Position numbers and translations under genes: made by a program. From Glycomyces tritici (GTDB lineage: Bacteria > Actinomycetota > Actinomycetes > Mycobacteriales > Micromonosporaceae): a stretch of DNA of 64,000 nt. Position 1 is the first letter of the stretch, and each line of letters begins with the position of its first letter. The stretch lies in assembly GCF_030403505.1 (NCBI RefSeq), contig NZ_JAUEMJ010000003.1, forward strand, positions 62,001-126,000. Reading direction: 5' to 3'. Shown here piece after piece: positions 1 through 8,547 of the stretch. The notes under the pieces are model-generated. The model was not told where the DNA came from. It ran no database searches and saw only the letters and a list, made by a program, of their open reading frames with translations.

Positions 1-593
1 TGGTGTTCGGCAAGCGCGCGGGCGAGTACGCCGCCGCGCACGCCTCGGCGACGGAACCTCCAGAGCTCGCTGAGGCGGCGATCGCGGCGGCCGTGGAGGA
101 CGCTTTGCGGCCCTTCGGGAACGACGGCGAGAACCCGTACGCGCTGCAGGACGCGATGCAGCAGATCAACGGCCGCCTCGTGGGGATCATCCGCCGCGCG
201 GGCGAGCTCGAGGAGGCGCTGACCGAACTGGCGGCGCTGGAGGAGCGCATCGCGAACGTCACCGCGATCGGCGGCCGGGCCTACAACCCCGGCTGGCACC
301 TGGCGCTGGACCTGCGGAACATGTACGTCTGCTCGGTCGCGACCGCGATGGCCGCGCTGGAGCGGGACGAGTCGCGCGGCGGGCACACCCGCGAGGACGC
401 GCCGGGCATGGACCCGCAGTGGCGCAAGGTGAACCTGGTGGCCTCGCTCGAGGACGGCCGGGTGCGGCTGGAGCGCCAGGCGGTGCCGGCGATGACGCCG
501 GAGCTGCTCGGCCTGTTCGAGCAGACGGAGCTCGCGAAGTACATGACCCCCGAGGAGTACCAGTCCTCGTCGACAGAGGAGGAGAGCCGATGA
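1..593 (+). CDS. sdhA: Succinate dehydrogenase/fumarate reductase flavoprotein subunit, C-terminal part (5' cut by window)
   Basis: The first 593 bases encode the last ~197 residues of the flavoprotein subunit of complex II; the FAD-binding part lies upstream of the window. Visible are the helical C-terminal segments that pack against the FAD domain (LEERIANVTAIGGRAYNPGWHLALDLRNM) and the charged end around DPQWRKVNLVASLEDGRVRLERQAVP, both usual for the actinobacterial Sdh1-type subunit. The stop codon overlaps the ATG of the iron-sulfur subunit gene (ATGA at 590), so the two are translationally coupled. The protein oxidises succinate to fumarate at the inner face of the membrane. Family assignment rests on the C-terminus plus the neighbouring subunit. 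Confidence 0.85.
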   Translation, partial: VFGKRAGEYAAAHASATEPPELAEAAIAAAVEDALRPFGNDGENPYALQDAMQQINGRLVGIIRRAGELEEALTELAALEERIANVTAIGGRAYNPGWHLALDLRNMYVCSVATAMAALERDESRGGHTREDAPGMDPQWRKVNLVASLEDGRVRLERQAVPAMTPELLGLFEQTELAKYMTPEEYQSSSTEEESR

Positions 594-1357
594 GCGAGAG
601 GACCTTCCGGGTGTGGCGGGGCGACGCCGAGGGCGGCGGCTTCGCCGAGTTCGACGTCGAGGTCAACGAGGGCGAGGTGATCCTCGACGTGGTGCACCGC
701 ATCCAGGCCGAGCAGGCGCCCGACCTCGCGGTGCGGTGGAACTGCAAGGCCGGCAAGTGCGGCTCGTGCTCGGCGGAGGTGAACGGGATGCCGCGGCTAA
801 TGTGCATGACCCGCATGAACCTCTTCGAGGAGGGCGAGGCCGTGACCATCACTCCCCTGCGGACGTTCCCGGTGGTGCGCGACCTCGTCACGGACGTGTC
901 GTTCAACTACGAGAAGGCCCGGCAGATGCCGGCGTTCGCGCCGCCGGAGGGCCTGGAGCCGGGCGAGTACCGGATGCAGCAGGTCGATGTGGAGCGCAGC
1001 CAGGAGTTCCGCAAGTGCATCGAGTGCTTCCTGTGCCAGAACACCTGCCACGTGGTGCGCGACCACGAGGAGAACAAGCCGCCGTTCTCGGGCCCGCGCC
1101 TGTTCATCCGGGCCGCCGAGCTCGACATGCACCCGCTGGACGCGCGCGGTGACCGCCGCGAGCAGGCGCAGGACGACCAGGGCCTGGGCCTGTGCAACAT
1201 CACGAAGTGCTGCACCGAGGTGTGCCCCGAGCACATCAGGATCACCGACAACGCGATCATCCCGATGAAGGAGCGCGTCGCCGGGGACCGCTACGACCCG
1301 CTGGTGTGGCTGGGCCGCAAGATCTTCCGCAAGGGGAAGAGCGGGCAGCCGGGCTGA
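590..1357 (+). CDS. sdhB: Succinate dehydrogenase/fumarate reductase iron-sulfur subunit
   Basis: A 255-residue SdhB/FrdB-type electron-transfer subunit that passes electrons from the FAD of SdhA toward quinone. The N-terminal ferredoxin fold shows the [2Fe-2S] ligands CKAGKCGSC with a fourth Cys in LMCM. The C-terminal helical domain carries CIECFLCQNTC and CNITKCCTEVCP for the 4Fe-4S and 3Fe-4S clusters. The longer open frame begins at 419, but the ATG at 590 is chosen because it overlaps the sdhA stop, sits behind GAGGAGAG and gives the usual N-terminus. No membrane-anchor gene follows. The next gene is convergent and its end abuts the sdhB stop. Confidence 0.95.
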   Translation: MSERTFRVWRGDAEGGGFAEFDVEVNEGEVILDVVHRIQAEQAPDLAVRWNCKAGKCGSCSAEVNGMPRLMCMTRMNLFEEGEAVTITPLRTFPVVRDLVTDVSFNYEKARQMPAFAPPEGLEPGEYRMQQVDVERSQEFRKCIECFLCQNTCHVVRDHEENKPPFSGPRLFIRAAELDMHPLDARGDRREQAQDDQGLGLCNITKCCTEVCPEHIRITDNAIIPMKERVAGDRYDPLVWLGRKIFRKGKSGQPG

Positions 1358-1714
1358 CCGGCACTGCGCGACGAGGCCTTCGGCGATGCTGCGGGGCTGG
1401 CCGGGGATGGAGACCTCGAGGATGGCGTTCAGGCCGAAGCCGTCGCCGCCGTCCAGTTTGCCGATGCCGACGCTGGCCTGGACCTCGGAGGCGCCGAGGT
1501 CGACCTTCGCCGAGCGGGCGATGCTCTGGAGCGCGCTGTGGAAGCAGGCCGCGTAGCCGGCGGCGAACAGCAGCTCGGGGTTGGGGGCGCCGCCGGGGCC
1601 GCCGAGCTCGGGCGGCATGCGGACGTCGAAGTCGATGAGGCCGTCGCCGCCGGTGACGTGGCCGTTGCGGCCTTCGCCGGTCGAAACGGCATGGGCAGTG
1701 TAAAGCGCCTTCAT
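1358..1714 (-). pseudogene. ohr: Organic hydroperoxide resistance protein Ohr, 3'-truncated
   Basis: Residues 1 to ~119 read as a good Ohr/OsmC-family thiol peroxidase: start MKALYTA, then PPELGG and LLFAAGYAACFHSAL with the peroxidatic Cys. The homology stops at IAEGLVAQ, just where the frame meets the sdhB stop. The ~25 C-terminal residues that carry the resolving Cys (normally CPYSNATRGN) are absent. The reading frame stays open to 797 but only as antisense of sdhB, which has no Ohr character. The other frames do not restore the motif. It lies 12 nt after ohrR with a strong GAAGGAGA ribosome site, so it is probably expressed, but it should not complete the catalytic cycle. I read it as a deletion-truncated gene. 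Confidence 0.7.
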
Positions 1715-1726
1715 GGTGTCTCCTTC

Positions 1727-2176
1727 TCACTCGGTGGTCTCGCGGGTGCGGATGGACTCGGTGAACTCGTTGAGCTTGTCGCGCAAGGCGACCAGCTCCT
1801 CATAGGACATCCCGGAGGCGCCGCCGACCACTTGCGTGACCTCGCAGCCGCGGCTCTCGAGCGCGGCCCCGGCCTCGGTGAGGTGCACGGTCACGCGGCG
1901 CTCGTCGCCGGCGTCCGCACCGCGGCGGCGCTCGACGAACCCGGCGGCCTCGAGCCGCTTGAGCAGCGGGGAGACGGTGCCGGAGTCGAGCTGGAGCGCG
2001 TCGCCGAGGGCGGTCACGGTGAGGCCGTCGGTCTCCCACAGCGCCATGAGGACCAGGAACTGCGGGTAGGTCAGCCCGAGCTGGTCGAGCATCGGCCGGT
2101 ACAGGCCGATGACCGCGCGGGAGGCGGTGTACAGCGCGAAGCAGGCCTGCTCCCGGAGCCGGGGTGTCTTGTCCAT
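1727..2176 (-). CDS. ohrR: MarR-family organic peroxide sensor OhrR
   Basis: A 149-residue winged-helix repressor. The N-terminal QACFALYTASR contains the single reactive Cys of OhrR. This is followed by the dimer helix and the DNA-binding wing (TVTALGDALQLDSGTVSPLLKRLEAAGFVERRR). Oxidation of that Cys by organic peroxides releases the repressor from DNA in this family. The start at 2176 (MDKTPRLREQACFALY) is preferred over the in-frame start at 2197, because the latter lies inside the palindromic operator. The gene precedes and is co-transcribed with the truncated ohr, so the regulator is intact although its classical target looks broken. Confidence 0.9.
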   Translation of the reverse strand: MDKTPRLREQACFALYTASRAVIGLYRPMLDQLGLTYPQFLVLMALWETDGLTVTALGDALQLDSGTVSPLLKRLEAAGFVERRRGADAGDERRVTVHLTEAGAALESRGCEVTQVVGGASGMSYEELVALRDKLNEFTESIRTRETTE

Positions 2177-2189
2177 GCACACGAACATA

Positions 2190-2220
2190 GCGCACAACTA
2201 AGTTGTGCGCAATCTAGTTG
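2190..2220. promoter_or_regulatory. OhrR operator: perfect 21-bp palindrome plus a second imperfect site
   Basis: Positions 2190-2210 form a perfect palindrome with ten-base arms (GCGCACAACT and AGTTGTGCGC) around a central A at 2200. Its core CAACTAAGTTG resembles known OhrR/MarR boxes. A degenerate copy, CAATCTAGTTG, follows at 2210-2220, one and a half helical turns away. The site lies directly upstream of the ohrR start at 2176, so autorepression is expected. Confidence 0.8.
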
Positions 2221-2227
2221 TGAGCCA

Positions 2228-2809
2228 CTAGTCAATCGGGCCGAAGCGGACGTGCCGCCCGATCTCCCGCAGGGCGCCTTCGGGATCGGCGACCACCGCG
2301 GGCGGGAAGTTGCCGGTCATGAGCAGTCCGGCGAAGCCGTGGACGAGCGACCACGCGCCCAGCGCGCTCGCGTTGAAGTCCGGCGGCGCCCCGTCCGGCC
2401 CGGGCTTCGCATCCCCCGCGCCGCGCACGAGCGCGGCGCGCGAGCGGGCCTCGGCGCGGGCGAGGTCGGGATCGTCCTCATGGAGCAGTTCAGGTCGGAA
2501 CATCGTCTCGAAATACGCCTTGTTGTCGATGGCGAAGCGCACGTAGGCGATCCCGACCTCGACGAAGTCGCCCGTGGCCGCCCAGGCGGTGTCGAGCGCG
2601 TCGGCGAAGCGGTCGTAGCCCTCGGCGGCGACGGCGGTCAGGAGCCCGGCCTTGTCGCCGAAGTGGTGGGCCGGCGCGGCGTGCGAGACGCCCGCCAGCT
2701 TGGCGACGGCGCGCAGGCTCAGCGCGCTCGGCCCGGTCTCGGCGATGGACGCCACGGCGGCGTCGATGAGGGCCCGGCGCAGGTCGCCGTGGTGGTAGCG
2801 ATCGGTCAC
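2228..2809 (-). CDS. TetR/AcrR family transcriptional regulator
   Basis: A 193-residue one-domain regulator. The N-terminal HTH is clear: ALIDAAVASIAETGPSALSL, then RAVAKLAGVSHAAPAHHFGDKAGLLTAVA, with the recognition helix and the HHFGDK turn. The C-terminal region contains the AFETMFRPELL-like part of the TetR_C_33/WHG type (YFETMFRPELLHEDDPDL). The GTG at 2809 is chosen because a TACAGT -10 box ends 7 nt upstream, so the mRNA is probably leaderless; GTG 2818 is an alternative. It diverges from a small membrane protein gene across two identical operators, which makes that gene the likely target. The ligand is unknown. Confidence 0.9.
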   Translation of the reverse strand: MTDRYHHGDLRRALIDAAVASIAETGPSALSLRAVAKLAGVSHAAPAHHFGDKAGLLTAVAAEGYDRFADALDTAWAATGDFVEVGIAYVRFAIDNKAYFETMFRPELLHEDDPDLARAEARSRAALVRGAGDAKPGPDGAPPDFNASALGAWSLVHGFAGLLMTGNFPPAVVADPEGALREIGRHVRFGPID

Positions 2810-2831
2810 GAGAGCCACTGTAGCGCGGATC

Positions 2832-2886
2832 TTGACAGTGTCAAACACCACTGCGGCCACCGAGGCAACTAACTTGACACTGTCAA
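2832..2886. promoter_or_regulatory. Twin TetR operators and divergent promoters
   Basis: TTGACAGTGTCAA at 2832-2844 and TTGACACTGTCAA at 2874-2886 are reverse complements of each other and each is palindromic about its central base. Each supplies the TTGACA -35 box of one divergent promoter. Rightward: TTGACA 2874-2879, 17-bp spacer, TACGTT 2897-2902. Leftward: TTGACA 2844-2839, 16-bp spacer, TACAGT 2822-2817. A bound repressor would block both -35 elements. Confidence 0.8.
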
Positions 2887-2935
2887 GACCGGGGCGTACG
2901 TTGGGTTCCACACCACACACGATTGGAAGCCCCTG

Positions 2936-3358
2936 ATGTTCGAGTCCACTCTCGCCCTGAGCGACGCCTCCCGCATCATCGCCGGGATCGGCCTGCTCAC
3001 CATCGTCACCATCGAGTTCGGCGGCATGTTCCTGCTCAGGATCGCCGCAGGCAAGGTCCCGCTCACCGACTTCCAGAAGTCCTTCTCCCGCGCCGGGCAC
3101 GCCCACGCCGGCGTCCTCGTCATCCTCAGCCTCGTCAGCCTGATCCTCGCCGACGCGACCGGCCTCGACGGCTTCTGGGGCTGGACCGCCCGCATCGCGA
3201 TCCCCACCGCCGCCGTCCTCATGTCCGGCGGGTTCTTCGCCGCCATGGCGGGTGCGGGCCGCACCGCGCCGAACAGGTTCATCGCGATCGTCCTCGTCGG
3301 CGCCGCGAGCCTCGCCCTCGGCGTCGTGACCCTCGGCATCGGCCTGCTGCTCGCCTGA
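2936..3358 (+). CDS. Small four-helix membrane protein, TetR-controlled
   Basis: 140 residues with four predicted transmembrane segments (about 15-36, 55-75, 85-105 and 115-138). Conserved-looking polar features are a FGG in TM1, the loop FQKSFSRAGHAHAGV with two His at the membrane edge, and ADATGLDGFW. I do not recognise a named family with confidence. Divergent organisation with the TetR gene and shared operators suggest that it is induced by whatever ligand releases the repressor, which is typical of small stress or efflux-accessory membrane proteins. A weak Shine-Dalgarno GGAAGC precedes the ATG. Confidence 0.75.
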   Translation: MFESTLALSDASRIIAGIGLLTIVTIEFGGMFLLRIAAGKVPLTDFQKSFSRAGHAHAGVLVILSLVSLILADATGLDGFWGWTARIAIPTAAVLMSGGFFAAMAGAGRTAPNRFIAIVLVGAASLALGVVTLGIGLLLA

Positions 3359-3484
3359 CAGAGCCGGGTCCCGCGCCCCGGCCACGCCGAACCAGCCGCC
3401 CGGCCCCCGCCGGGGCGTGGGCCCCCACTCCATCCTCGCGCGCGCCGTGCAACGGCGCCACGGGCCCGCCTAGACTTGACCCTC

Positions 3485-4558
<1,074 letters not shown>

Positions 4559-4614
4559 ACCTCGCCACTTCCGGGAACGCAGACCCCGTGCGCGGCAGCG
4601 CCTTCGGGCTCCGA

Positions 4615-4636
4615 GGCACGGCAATCCCGCCGTGCC
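4615..4636 (+). terminator. Hairpin downstream of ychF
   Basis: GGCACGGC (4615-4622) pairs with GCCGTGCC (4629-4636) around a 6-nt loop, 57 bases after the ychF stop. There is no strong U run. It could be a terminator or only a stabilising 3' hairpin. Confidence 0.45.
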
Positions 4637-4675
4637 CAGGTTTAAACACGCCTTTCCTTGAGCACTAAGGAATCT

Positions 4676-4702
4676 GACGCCGCGACGTTCGGTCGCGGCG
4701 TC
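4676..4702 (+). terminator. Strong hairpin between ychF and the SDR gene
   Basis: An 11-bp perfect stem, GACGCCGCGAC (4676-4686) with GTCGCGGCGTC (4692-4702), closes a 5-nt GTTCG loop and is followed by TTCGATT. It ends 20 bases before the SDR ATG, so it may stop ychF read-through or sit in the SDR leader. Confidence 0.6.
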
Positions 4703-4721
4703 TTCGATTCGGAGGTGGGCC

Positions 4722-5519
4722 ATGCAGCGTGAGCCGAGACAGCGGGAAGTCGCGGTCGTGACCGGCGGCGGGCAGGGCATCGGCAGGGCGATCACCGAAC
4801 GGCTCCTCGGCGACGACCGCGCGGTCGTCGTCATCGAGCTGCACGACGAGCAGCTCGAATGGCTCGACGAGGCCATCAGCGAGAGCCGGGCCTGGGTGGT
4901 CGTGGGCGACGCGGGCGACGACGCCGTCGCCGCGCGGGCCGTCGCCGCCGCCGAATCCCTCGGCGCGCTCACCGGCTGGGTCAACAACGCCGCGGTGTTC
5001 CGCGACGCCTGGCTCCACGAGGCGGGCGGTGCGGCCGTCGCGGAGCTGGTCCGGCGCAACCTCCAGCCGTGCCTGGCCGGGTCGGCCGCCGCAGTGGCCG
5101 CGTTCCGCGTCCAGGGTGTCCCCGGGAGCATCGTCAACATCTCGTCCCATCAGGCGCAGCGGGCCGTGCGCGGAGCGCTGCCCTACGCGACCGCCAAGGC
5201 CGCGATCGAGGGCCTCACGCGGGCGCTGGCGGTCGATTACGGCCCTTGGAACGTGCGGGTGAACGCGCTCGCGCTCGGGTCGGTGGCGACCGAGCGGCTG
5301 CGGGCGCTGGAGGACTCCGGTACGGCCGTGTACGCGCAGGTCGAGGCGGCCATGCAGGAGCTGCATCCGCTCGGCAGGGCGGGCGAGGCGGGCGAGGTGG
5401 CCGACACGGTGGCGTTCCTGCTCTCGGAGCAGTCGTCGTTCATCAGCGGCGCCGTGCTGCCGGTCGACGGCGCCCGCTCGGCGCAGGGCCACGACCCGGA
5501 GGCCGTGGTGCCCTCCTGA
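4722..5519 (+). CDS. Short-chain dehydrogenase/reductase (SDR)
   Basis: A 265-residue classical SDR. The Rossmann nucleotide site is VVTGGGQGIGRAI at residues ~14-26. NNAAVF stands for the NNAG motif. Catalytic Ser is in NISSHQ and Tyr/Lys in LPYATAKAAIEGL. The ending SSFISGAVLPVDGA is typical of FabG-like enzymes. ATG 4722 follows an ideal GGAGGTGGGCC. It probably oxidises or reduces a small alcohol/ketone substrate with NAD(P)H; the substrate cannot be read from the sequence. It is monocistronic, between a hairpin upstream and convergent hairpins downstream. Confidence 0.88.
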   Translation: MQREPRQREVAVVTGGGQGIGRAITERLLGDDRAVVVIELHDEQLEWLDEAISESRAWVVVGDAGDDAVAARAVAAAESLGALTGWVNNAAVFRDAWLHEAGGAAVAELVRRNLQPCLAGSAAAVAAFRVQGVPGSIVNISSHQAQRAVRGALPYATAKAAIEGLTRALAVDYGPWNVRVNALALGSVATERLRALEDSGTAVYAQVEAAMQELHPLGRAGEAGEVADTVAFLLSEQSSFISGAVLPVDGARSAQGHDPEAVVPS

Positions 5520-5522
5520 GAG

Positions 5523-5627
5523 GGCGCGGCCATGCCGTGAGCGTGCCGCGCCATTCGCGTCAGTGCAGGCGTGCCCGGGCATGAAGAAGGCGGACCGGCG
5601 GGGAGGTGGGGTCCCCGGCGATCCGCC
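5523..5627. terminator. Convergent hairpins between SDR and hypothetical gene
   Basis: Two inverted repeats fill the gap between the converging genes. GGCGCGGC 5523-5530 pairs with GCCGCGCC 5545-5552. GGCGGA 5589-5594 pairs with TCCGCC 5622-5627 and encloses a second GGGG/CCCC pairing. They probably act as a bidirectional terminator; neither has a U tract. Confidence 0.45.
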
Positions 5628-5639
5628 GTGCGGTTCGGG

Positions 5640-5996
5640 TCATTCGCCCCGTCTGAGCCAGCGGAAGCGGCCCTTGGAGCTCGGGTCCTGCTGTGCCGCG
5701 AGCTCTCCTGCGATGGTGATGTAGGCGGTCTCGACGCGGCCCGCGAAGGTCACGTCGGTGAGACTGAACCCGCCTTCGCTGGCGAGCACGATGAGCGTGG
5801 CTTCATCGGTGCGCGAGACGTCCGGCCTGACGCCGAGCGTGTCGGCGAAGATCTTGATGTGTTCGGCGAGCTCCGCGTGCTGGGAATCGTCGAGCGGCAG
5901 CGACCGCGACAGGCGGCCGGCATCATCCGCTACCCAACCATTGAGCTCCCTCAGTGCATCCAGCAGCACGTTGTCGTCTTGCTCCGTTCTCCCCAT
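5640..5996 (-). CDS. Hypothetical protein
   Basis: A 118-residue soluble acidic protein that I do not recognise. The start MGRTEQDDNVLLDALRELNG is chosen over the longer open frame (start 6035), whose extra N-terminus is basic and lacks character. The sequence is mixed alpha/beta with no membrane segment, signal peptide or Cys motif; the C-terminal tail SSKGRFRWLRRGE is basic. Codon third positions are G/C-rich as in neighbouring genes, supporting coding. It is transcribed alone, facing the SDR gene. Confidence 0.6.
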   Translation of the reverse strand: MGRTEQDDNVLLDALRELNGWVADDAGRLSRSLPLDDSQHAELAEHIKIFADTLGVRPDVSRTDEATLIVLASEGGFSLTDVTFAGRVETAYITIAGELAAQQDPSSKGRFRWLRRGE

Positions 5997-6422
5997 ATGG
6001 CACCGTCGCCATTTCGTCCTGGCCGCGACCGGCAAAGCGGTGCCCTGCCTAGGCAGGGCGGCGGCCGATCAGTAAGGTGGTCTGATTCGGCTCCGACGGA
6101 CACGGGGGCTTCGTGTCTGAATTGTCGCCGGATCTTTATCGTTTCTGAACCGAGTCTTGCGCGTCTCCCAGTTTCTGTCCAGACCGGCAAATGGGATTAA
6201 TCGGTAATACCGGCTTCCGCGGGACAGTTCTTGTCTGGTTTTGTGCTGGTGGACACGATTCCTGACCGTAGGGGCGACGCAACATCATCCGAACGTATGA
6301 ACAACACGTTGCTCACTAGTGATCACTGTTCGTAATCTGACGCGCGAAAGATAACGAAACGCCCTCAAACCGGCAACGGCCGCGAAGCCTGGACGACACC
6401 GCGGCGCCGATAAGCTCTTGCG
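5997..6422. other. Intergenic region with palindromes, no gene
   Basis: About 430 bp of lower-GC sequence without a credible gene. It holds overlapping palindromes CACTAGTG (6314-6321) and AGTGATCACT (6318-6327), possibly an operator. Its right end supplies the promoter of the Nudix gene: a TAAGCT -10 box at 6411-6416, 6 nt before the GTG. The left part should hold the promoter of the hypothetical gene that starts at 5996. Confidence 0.5.
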
Positions 6423-6830
6423 GTGAACGAACCGCGTCCTGAGCCGCCGAGGGTCGTCGTCGGCGCCGCGATCCGCGCCGGGCACCGCATCCTCGCCGCC
6501 GCCCGCGCCTACCCGCCCGAACTCGCCGGGCTCTGGGAGTTCCCCGGCGGCAAGGTCGAGCCGGACGAGACCGAGGCCGAGGCGCTGGCGCGCGAGTGCC
6601 GCGAAGAGCTCGGCGTCGAGATCGCGGTCGGCGAGCGCGTGGGCGGCGATCTCGCGACCGGCAACGGGAGGTACCTGCTGCGGGTCTACTTCGCGGACCT
6701 CACCGAGGGCGAACCGCACGCCAAGGAGCACGCGGAGCTGCGGTGGCTCGCCCCCGGCGAACTCGACTCCGTGCCGTGGCTCCCGGGCAACCGCCCGGCC
6801 GTCGACACGCTCCGGGAGCTGCTCTCCTGA
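6423..6830 (+). CDS. Nudix hydrolase, MutT/8-oxo-dGTPase type
   Basis: 135 residues, normal for MutT. The complete Nudix box reads GGKVEPDETEAEALARECREELGVE at residues ~41-65, with the catalytic REEL-type glutamates, preceded by LWEFPGG as in oxidised-nucleotide hydrolases. It likely hydrolyses 8-oxo-dGTP or a related damaged nucleotide to the monophosphate. The GTG start at 6423 is set by a TAAGCT box 6 nt upstream (leaderless) and gives the usual short N-terminus before VVVGAAI. The downstream gene converges 20 bp away. Confidence 0.93.
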   Translation: MNEPRPEPPRVVVGAAIRAGHRILAAARAYPPELAGLWEFPGGKVEPDETEAEALARECREELGVEIAVGERVGGDLATGNGRYLLRVYFADLTEGEPHAKEHAELRWLAPGELDSVPWLPGNRPAVDTLRELLS

Positions 6831-6850
6831 ACCGCCTCTAGAAGCCGCCC

Positions 6851-8074
6851 CTAGAAGAAGGTGTGCACCGCGTCGACCACCAGGCCGGTCTCGTCGTCGA
6901 CGACGGGGATGAGGCGCCACTTGTCGAAGGCGGTGCAGGGGTGGGAGAGGCCGAGTTCGACCACGTCGCCGACGGCCAGTCCTTCGGCGCCGGTGAGGTG
7001 CAGGTGCTGGTCGCTGATCTGCGGGCACCGCGCGGCGGTCGCGTCCCATGCCCCGCTTCCGTTATGTCGCAGCGGGATCGGAAGGTCCTGGTCGAACGGG
7101 AGGTCGCGGCGGCCGGCGTCGAGGATCGCCAGGCCGGGCTCCGGTCGGGAGAGGACGGTCGCCCGCGCGCGCAGTGCGGGCAGCAGGACCGGTCCGTCGC
7201 CGCCGCGGGCCACGGGGGTGGTGCGGGCGTAGCAGCCGTGGTCGTGGACGAGGTAGGAGCCCGAGCGCAGGAGCACTTCGGCGCGGGGGGCGAGCGGGCC
7301 GAGCACGGCGGCGACCCGGTCGAAGTAGGCGCTGCCGCCGGCGCTGACGACCGGCCTGTCGGTCTCGAAGTCCAAGGCCGCGAACAGGGTCGCGAGGTCG
7401 CCGAGGTAGTCGTCGACGGCCGCCAGGTCGGCCGCGCCGGTCCCGGAGGCCACCGCGCCCTCGTATCCAGCGACGCCCGCGAGCCGCAGGTTCGGGGCGG
7501 CTTCGACACCGGCGGCGACCTTGAGCGCGGCCTCGATCCCCCGCGCCCCGGCCCGGCCGCCCGTCGCGCCGAGCTCGACGAGTACGTCGATCGACGTAGC
7601 CGCCGCCTCCGAAACCCTGACTTTCGGCACCTCGGAATCGGAAAAAAGACACATGCGGGCCCCTTCACCGGCCCATAGGCTTAGTCGGACGGCCGCGGCA
7701 GGGTCGGCGATCTCGTTGGCGATGAGGATCCGGGGCACGCCGAACCGGTGGGCCACACCGGCTTGGAAGAGGTTGGCGACGGTGATCGCGGCGGCGCCGG
7801 CATCGAGCTGGCGCCGCCAGAGCTGGGGGGCCATCGTGGCCTTGCCGTGAGGGGCGAGCGAAAGGCGCCGCTCGGCGCACCAGGAGGCCATGGAAAGGAG
7901 GTTGTGCTCAAGGGCCTGCGCCGAGAGCGTCACGACGGGGGTGGGGAGGGTGGGGGTGGGGGGCCCCGAAGCGATCCACTCGGCGATCGTCAGGCCGTGA
8001 GCCGAGGCCGGAACGCCCTTGTGGCGCCAGTCGAGGACCTCGTCGTGGAGGGCGCGCAGCCGGGTCTCGTCCAT
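6851..8074 (-). CDS. D-threonine/D-serine dehydratase-like PLP enzyme (DSD1 family)
   Basis: A 407-residue fold-type III PLP enzyme. The Lys that would bind PLP is in LAPHGKATMAPQL (residues ~75-87). The alanine-racemase-like barrel follows, and the C-terminal D-serine-dehydratase domain carries the zinc-site pattern with HLHL and SHPCTAFDKW. Members deaminate D-serine or D-threonine, or act as 3-hydroxy-D-aspartate or amino-acid deaminases. The ATG at 8074 has a near-perfect AAGGAGGTGGGCC ahead of it. It diverges from RidA, which detoxifies the enamine product of such enzymes, and stands next to an N-acyl-D-amino-acid deacylase, so a D-amino-acid substrate is likely. Confidence 0.88.
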   Translation of the reverse strand: MDETRLRALHDEVLDWRHKGVPASAHGLTIAEWIASGPPTPTLPTPVVTLSAQALEHNLLSMASWCAERRLSLAPHGKATMAPQLWRRQLDAGAAAITVANLFQAGVAHRFGVPRILIANEIADPAAAVRLSLWAGEGARMCLFSDSEVPKVRVSEAAATSIDVLVELGATGGRAGARGIEAALKVAAGVEAAPNLRLAGVAGYEGAVASGTGAADLAAVDDYLGDLATLFAALDFETDRPVVSAGGSAYFDRVAAVLGPLAPRAEVLLRSGSYLVHDHGCYARTTPVARGGDGPVLLPALRARATVLSRPEPGLAILDAGRRDLPFDQDLPIPLRHNGSGAWDATAARCPQISDQHLHLTGAEGLAVGDVVELGLSHPCTAFDKWRLIPVVDDETGLVVDAVHTFF

Positions 8075-8109
8075 GGCCCACCTCCTTAATTGGAATGTAT
8101 CTTTACTAT

Positions 8110-8517
8110 ATGACCGAGAAGATCGCGATCCACACCACGGCCGCCCCGGCCCCCGCCCACGCCTTCCCCCAGGGCGTCCGCAAGGGACCGCTGCTCGCCG
8201 TCTCCGGCCAGGGACCCGTCGATCCGGCCACCGGCGCGTACCTCCACCCCGGTGACGTGCGGGCCCAGACCCGCCGCACCCTGGAGAACGTCGCCGCGAT
8301 CCTCGAAGCCGGCGGCGCCGGCATCGGCGACGTGATGACCCTCCGGGTGTACCTCGCCGACCGCGCCGACTTCGCCGCGATGAACGAGGTCTACGAGGCG
8401 TTCCTGACCGAGAAGACCCCCGCGGGCGTGCCGTTCCCGACCCGCACCACCGTGATCTGCACCCTCCCGAGGGCCGAGATGCTGGTGGAGATCGACGCCC
8501 TGGCCTGCATAGACTGA
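8110..8517 (+). CDS. RidA family enamine/imine deaminase
   Basis: A 135-residue YjgF/YER057c/UK114 protein with the family core GPLLAVSGQGPVDPATGAYL, QTRRTLENVAAILEAGG and TRTTVICTLPRAEMLVEIDALA; the Arg in PTRTTV is at the usual position for binding the substrate carboxylate. It hydrolyses 2-aminoacrylate-type intermediates released by PLP dehydratases. ATG 8110 is preferred to 8095, because TATCTT at 8098-8103 is a -10 box exactly 6 nt upstream (leaderless). The head-to-head DSD1-like gene is a plausible source of its substrate. A deacylase gene follows 30 bp downstream. Confidence 0.9.
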   Translation: MTEKIAIHTTAAPAPAHAFPQGVRKGPLLAVSGQGPVDPATGAYLHPGDVRAQTRRTLENVAAILEAGGAGIGDVMTLRVYLADRADFAAMNEVYEAFLTEKTPAGVPFPTRTTVICTLPRAEMLVEIDALACID

Positions 8518-8547
8518 CGCTCCGTGCCGAACGAGGGAGGGCGCCGA

